Source: Peptostreptococcaceae bacterium (GTDB lineage: Bacteria; Bacillota; Clostridia; Peptostreptococcales; Filifactoraceae). Taken from it: a DNA stretch of 32,504 nt. The stretch covers positions 1-32,504 of the forward strand of contig JAUNKE010000025.1 in the NCBI GenBank assembly GCA_030532905.1. The letters are read 5' to 3'. The translations under genes were made by a program, and so were the position numbers. This document shows, piece by piece, positions 17,099-25,274 of the stretch (the stretch's first letter is position 1; the number at the start of each line of letters is the position of its first letter). A model generated the notes under the pieces. The model saw only the letters and a list, made by a program, of their open reading frames with translations, had not been told where the DNA came from and ran no database searches.

Positions 17099-17127
17099 AT
17101 GATACAGCAAAACAATTTGATTGTCAA
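17099..17127 (-). promoter_or_regulatory. Promoter of the pyr operon
   Basis: TTGACA (17122-17127), a 17-base spacer and TATCAT (17099-17104) on the minus strand give a near-consensus promoter. Transcription should start near 17092, about 50 bases before pyrB. Upstream, 17128-17246 shows only AT-rich sequence. Confidence 0.75.
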
Positions 17128-17248
17128 TGAAAGGGAATGATTTTTTCAGAATGAATTTTCGAAATTAGACGCTATATAAATTTTGTTTTTTTCAATTTCA
17201 AATTGCGATTCCATTTGCGCGTCAACTTATCTTGAAATTTGATAAATC

Positions 17249-17275
17249 TTGCGTAAAACGCTTGCAGTATATAAT
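17249..17275 (+). promoter_or_regulatory. Probable promoter upstream of the riboswitch
   Basis: TATAAT (17270-17275) lies about 50 bases before the aptamer. The best -35 is TTGCGT (17249-17254) at a short 15-base spacing, so only the -10 is convincing. Confidence 0.4.
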
Positions 17276-17320
17276 TTTATAAGATATACTGTAATTGTGT
17301 TTTAATCACTAATTCAATAT

Positions 17321-17467
17321 GTCCTTCAAGGTTCAGCATGCTGATGAAAAGGGAAATAGGTGAAATTCCTATGCGGTCCCGCCGCTGTAAATGAGGAGTC
17401 CGTTTTATATGCCACTGTCATGGGAAGGCGAAGCGGATGTTGATTCTAAGCCAGAAGACCTGCCTTG
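17321..17467 (+). promoter_or_regulatory. Cobalamin (B12) riboswitch aptamer
   Basis: The conserved core is clear: GGGAA, GGTGAAATTCC, CGGTCCCGCCGCTGTAA (about 17351-17390) and a perfect B12 box AGCCAGAAGACCTGCC (17449-17464). The closing P1 stem is CAAGG (17327-17331) with CCTTG (17463-17467). These riboswitches bind adenosylcobalamin or related forms and repress B12 synthesis or uptake genes. Here it precedes an Opp-type ABC importer. Confidence 0.95.
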
Positions 17468-17471
17468 TCGT

Positions 17472-17553
17472 TATACTTGATTTCTACGAGCGATGGAAAG
17501 CAATTTTTTTGTGTTGTCTTTTTGCGCTCTCTATCAAGTATAGAGAGTTTTTT
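17472..17553 (+). terminator. Riboswitch expression platform: terminator and antiterminator
   Basis: CTCTCTAT (17527-17534) and ATAGAGAG (17540-17547) form an 8-bp stem followed by six T. TATACTTGAT (17472-17481) is a perfect 10-base complement of ATCAAGTATA (17533-17542), which overlaps the terminator. The two pairings exclude each other, as expected for transcriptional control. How ligand binding favours the terminator is not resolved. Confidence 0.75.
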
Positions 17554-17593
17554 ATTTCAAAGAACGATGACATACTTATTTCAAGGAGGGTTT

Positions 17594-19270
17594 ATGAAGA
17601 AAAAAAGCTTTAAACTGTTCACGATTTTTTTAGCCTTGGTGCTCGTTTTGGGAGCTTGCAGCCCAAGCAAGCCGGCTGAATCTGGAGGAGAAGCTCCGGC
17701 GGAAAAAACTTCTGCAAAGCATGTTGAGCATCTAATCATCGGAACGACCGGTGAAAACAATGTGTTTAATATGCAAACACAAAAAGATGCTTTCGGTAAA
17801 ATGAACTACAACGGTTTTACACAGGGAAATTTCGTCTACATTGATGAAAACAAACAGTTGAAACCATATTTCTTCAAATCATTTGAAGTGTCCGAAGACG
17901 GAAAACAACTCGTATTTACATTCCCGAAAACTGCGGTTTGGCATGACGGCAAACCGGTGACGGACGAAGATATTCTTTTTACATTCGACTATATGAAAAA
18001 TGTTAAAAAGGTAGGTTCTCTAAACAATTTGGAGAAATGGGAAATCACCGGCGACGGAGAATGTACCCTTACTTTCAGCGAGCCGGATGCGTATTATTGG
18101 CTCAACACCAGCGCACTGAATACAGCTTGCGTCTATCCGAAACATATTTGGGAAGGCGTTGAAAACTACGAAGAGTATGCGGAAGAAAATGCATCCGTCG
18201 GTTGCGGACCTTACAAATTAGTTTCCGTTGACAAGGATGCACAAAGTGCAGTCTATGAAGCGGTTCCTGAAAACAACTTCTTGGGGGATATTACGGTTGA
18301 TAAAGTAACGGTTCAATGCTATTCGGGCGAAGATACATTGATGTTGGCGATGATGAACGGCGAAATCGATGCGATGTACGCCTATGCCAATCCGATTGAC
18401 GCCACCATTATGGAGACCGTTTTCGATGTTGAGGGAATCGATCCGGGTGAAAGCGATTATGCAGGCCATTTCCAAATCACATACGGAATGGAAAGAAAGC
18501 CGGCGGAGGATATCAATTTCAGAAAAGCGGTTCGTTTGGCTTTGGACTATGACAAACTTTCAACCGTAATCAACGGCGGATACGGTACCGCACCGGGCGC
18601 AGGTATTATCGCTCCTTCATGCAACGGATTTGACAGCTCGATTCCGAAACTCGCAACGGATTTGGAAGCGGCGAAAAAGATTTTGGACGATGCGGGCTAT
18701 GTGGATAAAGACGGCGACGGATTCCGTGAATATCCGGACGGCAGCCCGATGGATGTCATGGTCACTCCGCAATTCTCAAAAAAACCGGAGCTCTTGAATC
18801 GTATCGCCGACACCGTTATGGCGTCGCTCAAAGAAATCGGAATCAAAAATCATATCGACGAGGACAGCATGCGTAATGCGGAAGTATGGGAGAAAAATAT
18901 CATGGACGGAAAATATGATATTTTCATCGGCTATACGACTTCCGGAATGGCGAATTACACGAGTGCGTTCCGCTACTTCTTGGCAGATCCGAGATTTGAA
19001 GGCGAGCAGACTTGGATTTGGGGAACTTATCATAATGACGAATTCAAGGACACTTTCTTCAAAATGCAACAGGCTACAAACAATGAAGTCTATGTTGAAA
19101 ATGTGAAGAAGCTTCAAAAAATGGCGGAGGAAGTCGCCTTTGCTCAATCGCTTTGCTGGGAAAAATCTTTCTTCCCATATCGTACCGACAAATACGAGGG
19201 TTGGAAAAATATCGCTTCTTGGGGAGTGATTCATCCGGAAACTTGGTTTAACCTAAAGCCGATAGCTTAA
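17594..19270 (+). CDS. ABC importer substrate-binding lipoprotein (Opp/Dpp/Nik type)
   Basis: A 558-residue extracellular solute-binding protein of family 5 (SBP_bac_5). It has a lipoprotein signal peptide ending VLVLGAC (lipid Cys22) and a short S/P/E-rich linker. The mature domain has KSFEVSEDGKQLVFTFPKTAVWHDGKPVTDEDILFTFDY and FRKAVRLALDYDKL, both diagnostic of peptide/nickel binders. The start at 17594 has AAGGAGGG at 17583-17590; an upstream in-frame ATG at 17465 lies inside the riboswitch and was rejected. Family members bind peptides, nickel chelates, haem or opines. The B12 riboswitch in front makes cobalt, a corrinoid or a B12-related ligand the best inference. First gene of a five-gene operon, 4 bp before the permease. 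Confidence 0.92.
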   Translation: MKKKSFKLFTIFLALVLVLGACSPSKPAESGGEAPAEKTSAKHVEHLIIGTTGENNVFNMQTQKDAFGKMNYNGFTQGNFVYIDENKQLKPYFFKSFEVSEDGKQLVFTFPKTAVWHDGKPVTDEDILFTFDYMKNVKKVGSLNNLEKWEITGDGECTLTFSEPDAYYWLNTSALNTACVYPKHIWEGVENYEEYAEENASVGCGPYKLVSVDKDAQSAVYEAVPENNFLGDITVDKVTVQCYSGEDTLMLAMMNGEIDAMYAYANPIDATIMETVFDVEGIDPGESDYAGHFQITYGMERKPAEDINFRKAVRLALDYDKLSTVINGGYGTAPGAGIIAPSCNGFDSSIPKLATDLEAAKKILDDAGYVDKDGDGFREYPDGSPMDVMVTPQFSKKPELLNRIADTVMASLKEIGIKNHIDEDSMRNAEVWEKNIMDGKYDIFIGYTTSGMANYTSAFRYFLADPRFEGEQTWIWGTYHNDEFKDTFFKMQQATNNEVYVENVKKLQKMAEEVAFAQSLCWEKSFFPYRTDKYEGWKNIASWGVIHPETWFNLKPIA

Positions 19271-19274
19271 AACT

Positions 19275-20258
19275 ATGAATATTGTACTAAAGAAATTAAT
19301 GTATGCGATAATCACCATATTCATCATTATTTCGATTTGTTTTTTATTGATTCATCTGATGCCGGGAGAGCCTATTATCAACTTGGTCGGTCAAGAAGAG
19401 TATTACCATCTTCTTGAGCACGACCCGGCTCAACTGGAGCAGATGAAAATCAAATACGGATTGAATGATAATATGTTGGTTCAATACATGAGATATTTGA
19501 AAAGTATTGCTAAATTCGACTTCGGATTAGCTTATTCGAATCGGCAGCCCGTCGTTCAAAATGTGATGAAAGCGATGAAAAACACCTTGATACTCTCAAT
19601 TCCCACTTGGATTTTGGGAGGACTTCTCGGTTGTCTGCTCGGCACATTGGCGGGTTGGAAGCCGAACAAATTGTTTGACAGAATTGCAACGCCTTTGTTC
19701 TTATTTATCAATACGATTCCGTCAAACTGTATCGGACTGATATTGTTGATTATCTTTGCATACCGATTAAAAATATTCCCGATAAACGGGATGGTGTCGC
19801 CCGGTCTGAGCGGCGGCGCAAAATTTTTCAGCTACTTGCGACATATGACCCTGCCGTTAATCATCTTGGTATTGGGTCGAACTTCGGGCAACTTTATGCT
19901 GATGAAAAGTTCCGTTTCGCAGGTGCGCAAAGAAGATTATCTGCTGACAGCGGTTTCAAAAGGTATGAAAGACCGCGCCGTCTTATTCGTCCATGCGATG
20001 AAAAATGCGCTGGTTCCCTACTCCACTTCCGTCGTGATGCAACTCGGCTGGATTTTGTCCGGCTCGGTTATCGTCGAAGTAATCTTCGGTTGGAAAGGGA
20101 TGGGACAGTTGATGTTTGAAGCGGTCAACCGACGCGACTTTCCGACGGCACAATTTTGCTTTCTACTCAGCGCGGTCGCCGTCGTGTTCGCCAACTGGCT
20201 CAGCGATGTGGTAAATATTTGGATAGACCCGAGAATCGAGGAGCATGGCTATGAATAA
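19275..20258 (+). CDS. ABC importer permease (DppB/NikB type)
   Basis: A 327-residue membrane protein of the oligopeptide/nickel permease B family. The N-terminal helix is followed by the periplasmic-side domain typical of the B subunit (MPGEPIINLVGQEEYYHLL..., QYMRYLKSIAKFDFGLAYSNRQPV), then five further helices and the inner-membrane coupling motif EDYLLTAVSKGMKDRAVLFVHAMKNALVP near residue 215. It forms the pore with the next gene product. It lies between the lipoprotein and permease C genes, overlapping the latter. Confidence 0.92.
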   Translation: MNIVLKKLMYAIITIFIIISICFLLIHLMPGEPIINLVGQEEYYHLLEHDPAQLEQMKIKYGLNDNMLVQYMRYLKSIAKFDFGLAYSNRQPVVQNVMKAMKNTLILSIPTWILGGLLGCLLGTLAGWKPNKLFDRIATPLFLFINTIPSNCIGLILLIIFAYRLKIFPINGMVSPGLSGGAKFFSYLRHMTLPLIILVLGRTSGNFMLMKSSVSQVRKEDYLLTAVSKGMKDRAVLFVHAMKNALVPYSTSVVMQLGWILSGSVIVEVIFGWKGMGQLMFEAVNRRDFPTAQFCFLLSAVAVVFANWLSDVVNIWIDPRIEEHGYE

Positions 20259-21054
20259 AATAAAATTTTCGCGCGCTACCAAAATCGGAATCTTCATCGT
20301 CTCCATTGCGACATTGGTTGCTGTTTTCGCACCCTACATCGCACCGCATGACCCGCATATTATGGGTGCCGAATATCTCAAACCGAGCAGAGAGCATTTG
20401 CTCGGCACAAACGATGTCGGTCAGGACATTCTGAGCGAAATCATCTACGGAACGAGAGTATCGCTGCTCGTCGGATTTTTTGCAGCACTCATCACGACCA
20501 TCGTCGGCACCGTCTTGGGATTGTGCGCCGGATATTTCGGCAAAACGGTTGACCGATTGATTACCGCATTGACGAATATCGCAATGTCGATTCCCGGATT
20601 GCCGCTGACCATACTGCTCGTGGCTTTTATGAAACCGAGCAAATGGAATCTGATTATTGCGCTCAGCATTACGGCTTGGACGGGAACTGCACGAATTTTG
20701 CGTGCAAAAACAAAGGAAATTATCACGCAACCCTATATTAAAATCGAAAAAACTCTGGGCGTCTCCAGCATCGTGATTATGTTCAAACATATATTGCCGA
20801 ATCTTCGCGACATCATCTTGGTGCGCGGGGCGATGTCGATTGCCGGCGCGATGGTCACCGAAGCCGGTCTGAGTTTTCTCGGACTGGGAACCTACGGTGA
20901 AAAATCATGGGGAAGCATCTTGCGTTATGCTTTTTTCAGAAACAGTATTTTGCGTGGTCAAGTCTGGTGGTATCTGCCACCCATCATTTGCATTTCTATC
21001 ACCGTACTCGGTTTTATGATGATAGGATATTATACGGTACAGGATGAAAAATAA
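20251..21054 (+). CDS. ABC importer permease (DppC/NikC type)
   Basis: A 267-residue permease of the C-subunit family. Seen: an N-terminal helix, the APHDPHIMGAEYLKPSREHLLGTNDVGQDILSEIIYGTRVSLLVG block diagnostic of DppC/OppC/NikC, and the coupling-loop motif QPYIKIEKTLGVSSIVIMFKHILPNL. Of two adjacent ATG codons (20245 and 20251), the second fits GAGGAG at 20238-20243; the first would leave only 1 base of spacing. The start overlaps the permease B gene, and the stop overlaps the following ATPase gene by 11 bp. Confidence 0.92.
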   Translation: MNKIKFSRATKIGIFIVSIATLVAVFAPYIAPHDPHIMGAEYLKPSREHLLGTNDVGQDILSEIIYGTRVSLLVGFFAALITTIVGTVLGLCAGYFGKTVDRLITALTNIAMSIPGLPLTILLVAFMKPSKWNLIIALSITAWTGTARILRAKTKEIITQPYIKIEKTLGVSSIVIMFKHILPNLRDIILVRGAMSIAGAMVTEAGLSFLGLGTYGEKSWGSILRYAFFRNSILRGQVWWYLPPIICISITVLGFMMIGYYTVQDEK

Positions 21055-21979
21055 TTTGATAAAAATAGAAAATCTCAGCGTAAATTTCGGAACGGACGGT
21101 CCGCAAGCGCTCAAAAACTTTTCACTTTGCGTTCATCCGATGGACAAAATCGCCATCATCGGTGAAACCGGCTCCGGAAAAAGCGTCATGCTCCAAGCCA
21201 TTCTCGGATTGTTGCCGCACAGTGCCAATATCAGCGGCGAAATTTTTTACGACAAAGAAAATCTTTTGCATATTGAGCGCAATCGCTGGAACGAAATTCG
21301 CGGTAACGAAATTTCTTATGTTCCGCAAGGGAGCGGCAACAGTATGAATCCTCTTTTAAGTGTCGGATATCAAGTCGGCGAGCCGCTGCTGATACACAAG
21401 AAGGAAAACAAAAAAAATATTCTTCATAAAGCCGTCGAGCTCCTGAAACTGTTCAACATCGGCGATGAAGAAAGCAGAGCCAAGCATTATCCGCACACTT
21501 TCAGCGGCGGAATGAAACAGCGCGCTCTGATTGCGATGGGGATTTCCGCGGGCGCACAAATCATTTTGGCGGACGAGCCGACCAAAGGTTTGGACAGCAA
21601 ACGCATTGAAATGGTCAAAAACTGTTTTACACTGTTGGAGGACAAAACTTATATCTGCGTCACACATGATTTGAATTTTGCAAAAGATATCAGCAATATA
21701 TTGTGCATCATGTATTCTTCCGAACTCATCGAAGTCGGAAACACGCAGGAGGTTTTTGAAAATCCGTATCATCCCTACACACAGGACATCATCAACGCGA
21801 TGCCTGAAAAAGGATTGAAACATCACGGCGACAGTATGTTCAAAGAATTGGTGACGGCCGGTTGCGGTTATATCGGCAAGTGTCAGTATGCGAGCGAGCA
21901 ATGCAAAAATACGCCGCCGATGGTCGAACTCGAAAACAACAGAAAGGTAAGGTGCTGGAAATATGCTGCAAGTAAATAA
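21044..21979 (+). CDS. ABC importer ATPase (DppD/OppD type)
   Basis: A 311-residue ATP-binding subunit. Walker A GETGSGKS (near 40), ABC signature FSGGMKQRALIAMG, Walker B IILADEPTKGLD and the switch His in VTHDLNF are intact. The C-terminal extension holds a CGYIGKCQYASEQC...VRCW set of four cysteines, as in DppD/OppD where they bind an iron-sulfur cluster. It overlaps both neighbours (11 and 17 bp). Confidence 0.93.
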   Translation: MKNNLIKIENLSVNFGTDGPQALKNFSLCVHPMDKIAIIGETGSGKSVMLQAILGLLPHSANISGEIFYDKENLLHIERNRWNEIRGNEISYVPQGSGNSMNPLLSVGYQVGEPLLIHKKENKKNILHKAVELLKLFNIGDEESRAKHYPHTFSGGMKQRALIAMGISAGAQIILADEPTKGLDSKRIEMVKNCFTLLEDKTYICVTHDLNFAKDISNILCIMYSSELIEVGNTQEVFENPYHPYTQDIINAMPEKGLKHHGDSMFKELVTAGCGYIGKCQYASEQCKNTPPMVELENNRKVRCWKYAASK

Positions 21980-22640
21980 TATTACCATGACCTACCGAAA
22001 AACCCGGAAAGAAAATTTCACGGCGGTCAAAAATGTCGATTTTGAAATTCATGCAGGGGAAACCTTAGGTTTAATCGGCGACAGCGGAAGCGGAAAATCG
22101 ACGATTGGGCAAATCATTTGCGGTCTGCTCAAACAAACCGAGGGCACGATTTCCTTTCATAATGAAAAACTTCAATATCCGATGCAAAAAAACTTTCGGC
22201 GCTCGATTCAAATCCTCTTTCAACATCCGGAAGTCTCTTTCAATCCGAGATTGAAAATATATGACAGCATCAAAGAGCCCTATATGCTCTATCAAAAGAA
22301 TTGGAAGAAGGAAGATATCGTATCGGATATCAATCGCTTCGGACTTCGCGCCGAGCATCTCGAGCGATATCCCAACGAATTGAGCGGCGGCGAGCTGCAA
22401 CGCTTGGCATTGACACGAGTGCTTGCAACAAAGCCCGAGCTTATCGTACTTGACGAGCCGACAAGCATGCTCGATGTTGTCAGTCAGGCGCAAATCATTT
22501 CAATGCTCAAAGCTTATCAAAAAGAGCACAATACCGCCTATCTTTTTATATCGCATCATATTTCACTTGCCGAACAATTTTGCACTCGAATGCTTCAAAT
22601 TGAAAACGGAATCGTAAGACCTTTCGGAAGCGAAAACTAA
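21963..22640 (+). CDS. ABC importer ATPase (DppF/NikE type, short)
   Basis: A 225-residue ATP-binding subunit and partner of the preceding ATPase. Walker A GDSGSGKST (near 39), signature LSGGELQRLALTRVL, Walker B LIVLDEPTSMLD and the switch His in ISHHIS are present. It is about 90 residues shorter than OppF and lacks the C-terminal cysteine-containing oligopeptide extension, which is more like the NikE metal-importer subunit. That is mild support for a metal-type substrate. Last gene of the riboswitch operon, followed by a terminator. Confidence 0.92.
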   Translation: MLQVNNITMTYRKTRKENFTAVKNVDFEIHAGETLGLIGDSGSGKSTIGQIICGLLKQTEGTISFHNEKLQYPMQKNFRRSIQILFQHPEVSFNPRLKIYDSIKEPYMLYQKNWKKEDIVSDINRFGLRAEHLERYPNELSGGELQRLALTRVLATKPELIVLDEPTSMLDVVSQAQIISMLKAYQKEHNTAYLFISHHISLAEQFCTRMLQIENGIVRPFGSEN

Positions 22641-22649
22641 AACAACTGA

Positions 22650-22713
22650 AAACGGACTTGTTTCCAAAGCGCCGCATAAGTCGGGCAGGAAGCCAAGTCC
22701 GTTTATATCTTTT
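22650..22713. terminator. Terminator of the B12-controlled importer operon
   Basis: AAACGGACTTG (22650-22660) and CAAGTCCGTTT (22694-22704) form a perfect 11-bp stem around a 33-base loop, followed by an AT-rich ATATCTTTT. On the minus strand the stem is followed by TTTTC, so it can also stop the convergent lipoprotein gene. Confidence 0.75.
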
Positions 22714-22783
22714 TCCGATTAAAACCTTATCCGTTTTTCAAACTTCTTTATAATAAAATGTGAAAGCTGCTTACAAATCGACA

Positions 22784-24718
22784 TTATCCCGCCAAATCAT
22801 TTTCGCTCAAATTCGGATCCATAATCTTAAATACGCCTTCATCAATCTTGATGTCCTCTCCGTCTTTGACAAACAGATACAAATCTCCTTTTTGGGAATC
22901 CTGATCGTAATCTTTGAGATAGAGGACATCGCCGGATTGTGTCAACAATATATTTTCACTGAGCTTTTCCCCGACCTCGTGCAACTTCCCTTCGCTATAC
23001 AAGAACACATCTTGGATTCTCGTGTCATAGTCCACATTTTTAACGACCAAAAAGTCAATCTTGCCGTTCCGATGATTATAATGATATGCAAAACCGTCCT
23101 CAATCAACTTCTCCTGATTTCGATAAAGCACCGATTCTTTCTCGCTGAGATATTTGGAATAAGTGACGCTACCGTCTTCCAATATGTTGTGACTGTATGC
23201 GCTGATTCCTTCGGCATAAAGTTTCGGCTCACCGATTTCTTTTCCGTTGATATCGATGGAATACAAATTTTGCACTCTTCCATCATCTCTCGTTTCATCG
23301 GTGAAGAACACTTTATCCGTTTTTTTCGTGAAAACAAAGGATGGCGAAAGCTCTTCCATCTCAAGTCCGTCTTTGAGTACAATCGGATTGCTGACGGTAT
23401 CTCCGATTGCTATATAATGTTTGGTCGCTTTTGCATGAATGAAATCGATTAAGCCTTCCAACTCATAATAATCAATAACGATATCCGACAATTTTATTTT
23501 ATTTTCGCCCGGCTCGCTGAAACTTCCGAATGCAAATGCCGTTTTATCCTGCTCGAACAGCGGATAATATGCGTATCGAACACTCCATTTCATAATATTT
23601 TTGCTGATGAGCTTGCTCTCTTTTCCGTCAAAATAATGAAGTGTATAATTCGGCACCGTAATTTTTTCTTTATTTTCCACCTTGTGACGAAGCTCATCAC
23701 GAATCGTCCGCATCGAAAAAGCTCTTTCCAGCTTCATCAAACGCTCATATTCCTCATAAGCCTTTTCATATTCCGCGTCACTCTTGAAATGTTCGCGATT
23801 CGGGAACTCCGGCGCTTTTACATATTCCAGTTTTTTGTCGCTTTCGACCATATCATCTTCGATATAGTCGGATGCGTTGAATTCCATCGTCTCTTCGGTC
23901 GTATAGTAAATTTCACCGGAAGGAAAAACTTTCAGAATCTGCTCGAATCCTTCCAGCACCAATTCTTTTTCTTTGCCGATTTCCTTCTTGAACAATCTAT
24001 CTCCGACGATGTAGTAGAATGTTGAGAGGTCGTCGGTATTGTATGCGACGAAAATATAATCATCCGCCAGTTTTTCTCTCTCCTTGCCGACTTCCTTGAA
24101 ATATGCGCGCTGATTCTCCATCTGATAAATGATTCGTTTTCCGTCATCCGACGCCATAAACTCAAATACATTTTTGGAAATATTTTCCGTTTTTTTGTCC
24201 GCCATCGTCAAATGAGACAATCGATCCGAATCCTGCTCGATGAAATAAATGTCGTTGAAATCTTTTCCGCCTTTGTAGGAATAAAGATTCTCTCCGATTT
24301 CCACCGGCTCGCTCAAACCCTTTTCTCCGATTTCACGATAGTACAGCGTGTATTCCAAAAAATCCTTTTTAACAAAATCGTCCGGATAAATGATTTTCTT
24401 GCCGTCCGCCGAAACCTTCGTCAGTACACTGTCCAGCGGATGATACTCGTATTCTTCGGAAGTCAAACCCAATACCGCATTGGAAGTAATCTCCTTCGGC
24501 TCGATTTTATCCAATTCGGTAAAATGCATTTCCCCGTCTTTTACATAGATTGCAAAGCGTGGCTCTTTTTTTGCCTCCTGCGATTTTTCGCATCCGACGG
24601 CAAAAATCATCAGCGAGCAAAGCATCGCTGCCGATATTTTTTTGAAATGAGAAAAAAGTCCGCGTCGATTTTCAAAATTCCTCAATTGCGCCTCCTTACA
24701 AGTCATTTTATTTCGCAT
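22784..24718 (-). CDS. Large lipoprotein of unknown function, beta-propeller-like
   Basis: Not recognised by family. The product has a signal sequence FKKISAAMLCSLMIFAVGC with a lipobox Cys and no other membrane segment. The 600-residue mature part has many repeated short units with the rhythm of WD/TolB-like propellers (DGKKIIYPDDF, FNDIYFIEQDSDRLSHLTM, DDGKRIIYQM, DKVFFTDETRDDGRVQNLYSIDING, GDVLYLKDYDQDSQKGDLYLFV). A charged, probably coiled-coil, insert lies near residues 320-365 (EKAYEEYERLMKLERAFSMRTIRDEL). I give ATG 24718, which has AAGGGAG upstream. A TTG at 24685 has a stronger AAGGAGG and would give a more usual signal peptide length, so it is a serious alternative. It probably stands on the outer face of the membrane. 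Confidence 0.8.
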   Translation of the reverse strand: MRNKMTCKEAQLRNFENRRGLFSHFKKISAAMLCSLMIFAVGCEKSQEAKKEPRFAIYVKDGEMHFTELDKIEPKEITSNAVLGLTSEEYEYHPLDSVLTKVSADGKKIIYPDDFVKKDFLEYTLYYREIGEKGLSEPVEIGENLYSYKGGKDFNDIYFIEQDSDRLSHLTMADKKTENISKNVFEFMASDDGKRIIYQMENQRAYFKEVGKEREKLADDYIFVAYNTDDLSTFYYIVGDRLFKKEIGKEKELVLEGFEQILKVFPSGEIYYTTEETMEFNASDYIEDDMVESDKKLEYVKAPEFPNREHFKSDAEYEKAYEEYERLMKLERAFSMRTIRDELRHKVENKEKITVPNYTLHYFDGKESKLISKNIMKWSVRYAYYPLFEQDKTAFAFGSFSEPGENKIKLSDIVIDYYELEGLIDFIHAKATKHYIAIGDTVSNPIVLKDGLEMEELSPSFVFTKKTDKVFFTDETRDDGRVQNLYSIDINGKEIGEPKLYAEGISAYSHNILEDGSVTYSKYLSEKESVLYRNQEKLIEDGFAYHYNHRNGKIDFLVVKNVDYDTRIQDVFLYSEGKLHEVGEKLSENILLTQSGDVLYLKDYDQDSQKGDLYLFVKDGEDIKIDEGVFKIMDPNLSENDLAG

Positions 24719-24781
24719 AAAATTCTCCCTTCCGTTACGATTTGATTTTCCTGCCATTGAGATTGCAACTTCGTTTTTATT

Positions 24782-24809
24782 ATTGTACCATCTTTTTGTA
24801 AAATTCCAA
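24782..24809 (-). promoter_or_regulatory. Promoter of the large lipoprotein gene
   Basis: TTGGAA (24804-24809), 16 bases, then TACAAT (24782-24787) preceded by TGG on the minus strand. A hairpin AAATGG/CCATTT (24808-24829) touches the -35. Confidence 0.5.
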
Positions 24810-24847
24810 ATGGTTCCTTCGGGCCATTTTGTAAAAGCTTTTGCGGA

Positions 24848-24883
24848 TAAAAAAATGGCAAATTCCGATTCAAATTTACCATT
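24848..24883 (-). terminator. Terminator of the 70-residue membrane protein gene
   Basis: AATGG-C-AAATT (24854-24864) pairs with AATTT-A-CCATT (24873-24883) with one mismatch. On the minus strand it is followed by seven T. It lies 11 bp after the stop at 24895. Confidence 0.75.
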
Positions 24884-24894
24884 GCGCTCCTCTA

Positions 24895-25107
24895 TTAAAA
24901 ACCGTCCATCAGAATTCCATACACGCGAACAAAAATGGTAATCACTGCGAATACCACCGCCGTATAGTTCAAAAAAATATCAAAATCAAAATTTCGTTCT
25001 TCCTGCTTATACTTCATAATATCGCGCATGCTCAAAATCACCGCAACGATACAGAGAATGACAATGAGATAATTGTTGCGCCACAAATTCCTTAGCAAAC
25101 CGGACAT
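24895..25107 (-). CDS. Small two-helix membrane protein, unknown function
   Basis: Not recognised. The 70-residue protein has two hydrophobic segments, NNYLIVILCIVAVILSM (11-27) and FLNYTAVVFAVITIFVRVYGILM (45-67), joined by a charged loop RDIMKYKQEERNFDFD. It is likely a small helical hairpin in the membrane. Though short, it has a consensus promoter (TTGACA, 17 bases, TACAAT), a GGTGGGGG ribosome site and a strong own terminator, so I regard it as a genuine single-gene unit. Its neighbours are a large lipoprotein gene and a BlaI-controlled anchored protein gene on the same strand. Confidence 0.7.
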   Translation of the reverse strand: MSGLLRNLWRNNYLIVILCIVAVILSMRDIMKYKQEERNFDFDIFLNYTAVVFAVITIFVRVYGILMDGF

Positions 25108-25127
25108 AGTACCCCCACCTTTTCTTT

Positions 25128-25156
25128 ATTGTAAATCTTGTTTCTTCTATTGTCAA
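25128..25156 (-). promoter_or_regulatory. Consensus promoter for the 70-residue protein
   Basis: TTGACA (25151-25156), 17-base spacer, TACAAT (25128-25133) on the minus strand, about 20 bases before the start codon. Confidence 0.7.
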
Positions 25157-25195
25157 TCAATTTTTTGAAAAAATTGGATACTTATCAAATACAAT

Positions 25196-25217
25196 AAAAA
25201 AGGAGGAAAGTCCTCCT
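25196..25217 (-). terminator. Terminator of the 150-residue anchored protein gene
   Basis: A perfect 7-bp stem AGGAGGA/TCCTCCT (25201-25217) with a 3-base loop, followed on the minus strand by TTTTT. Confidence 0.85.
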
Positions 25218-25274
25218 AATTTCCGATATCTGTTTTCGGTTATGCACAACAAGTTCAAAACCGATCGCTTTCGA

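Noticed and set aside
17582..17586. Pairing of the aptamer P1 strand CCTTG with CAAGG in the ribosome site of the lipoprotein gene
   Set aside because: Only five bases, and it would free the ribosome site when ligand is bound, the reverse of the usual B12 control; probably chance.
17465..17593. N-terminal extension of the binding lipoprotein from an upstream ATG
   Set aside because: It lies in the riboswitch and terminator; the start at 17594 has a strong ribosome site and begins a clean lipoprotein signal.
22641..22783. Second riboswitch or small RNA in the 33-base loop behind the importer operon
   Set aside because: No known riboswitch core is recognisable; the structure is explained by a long-loop bidirectional terminator.
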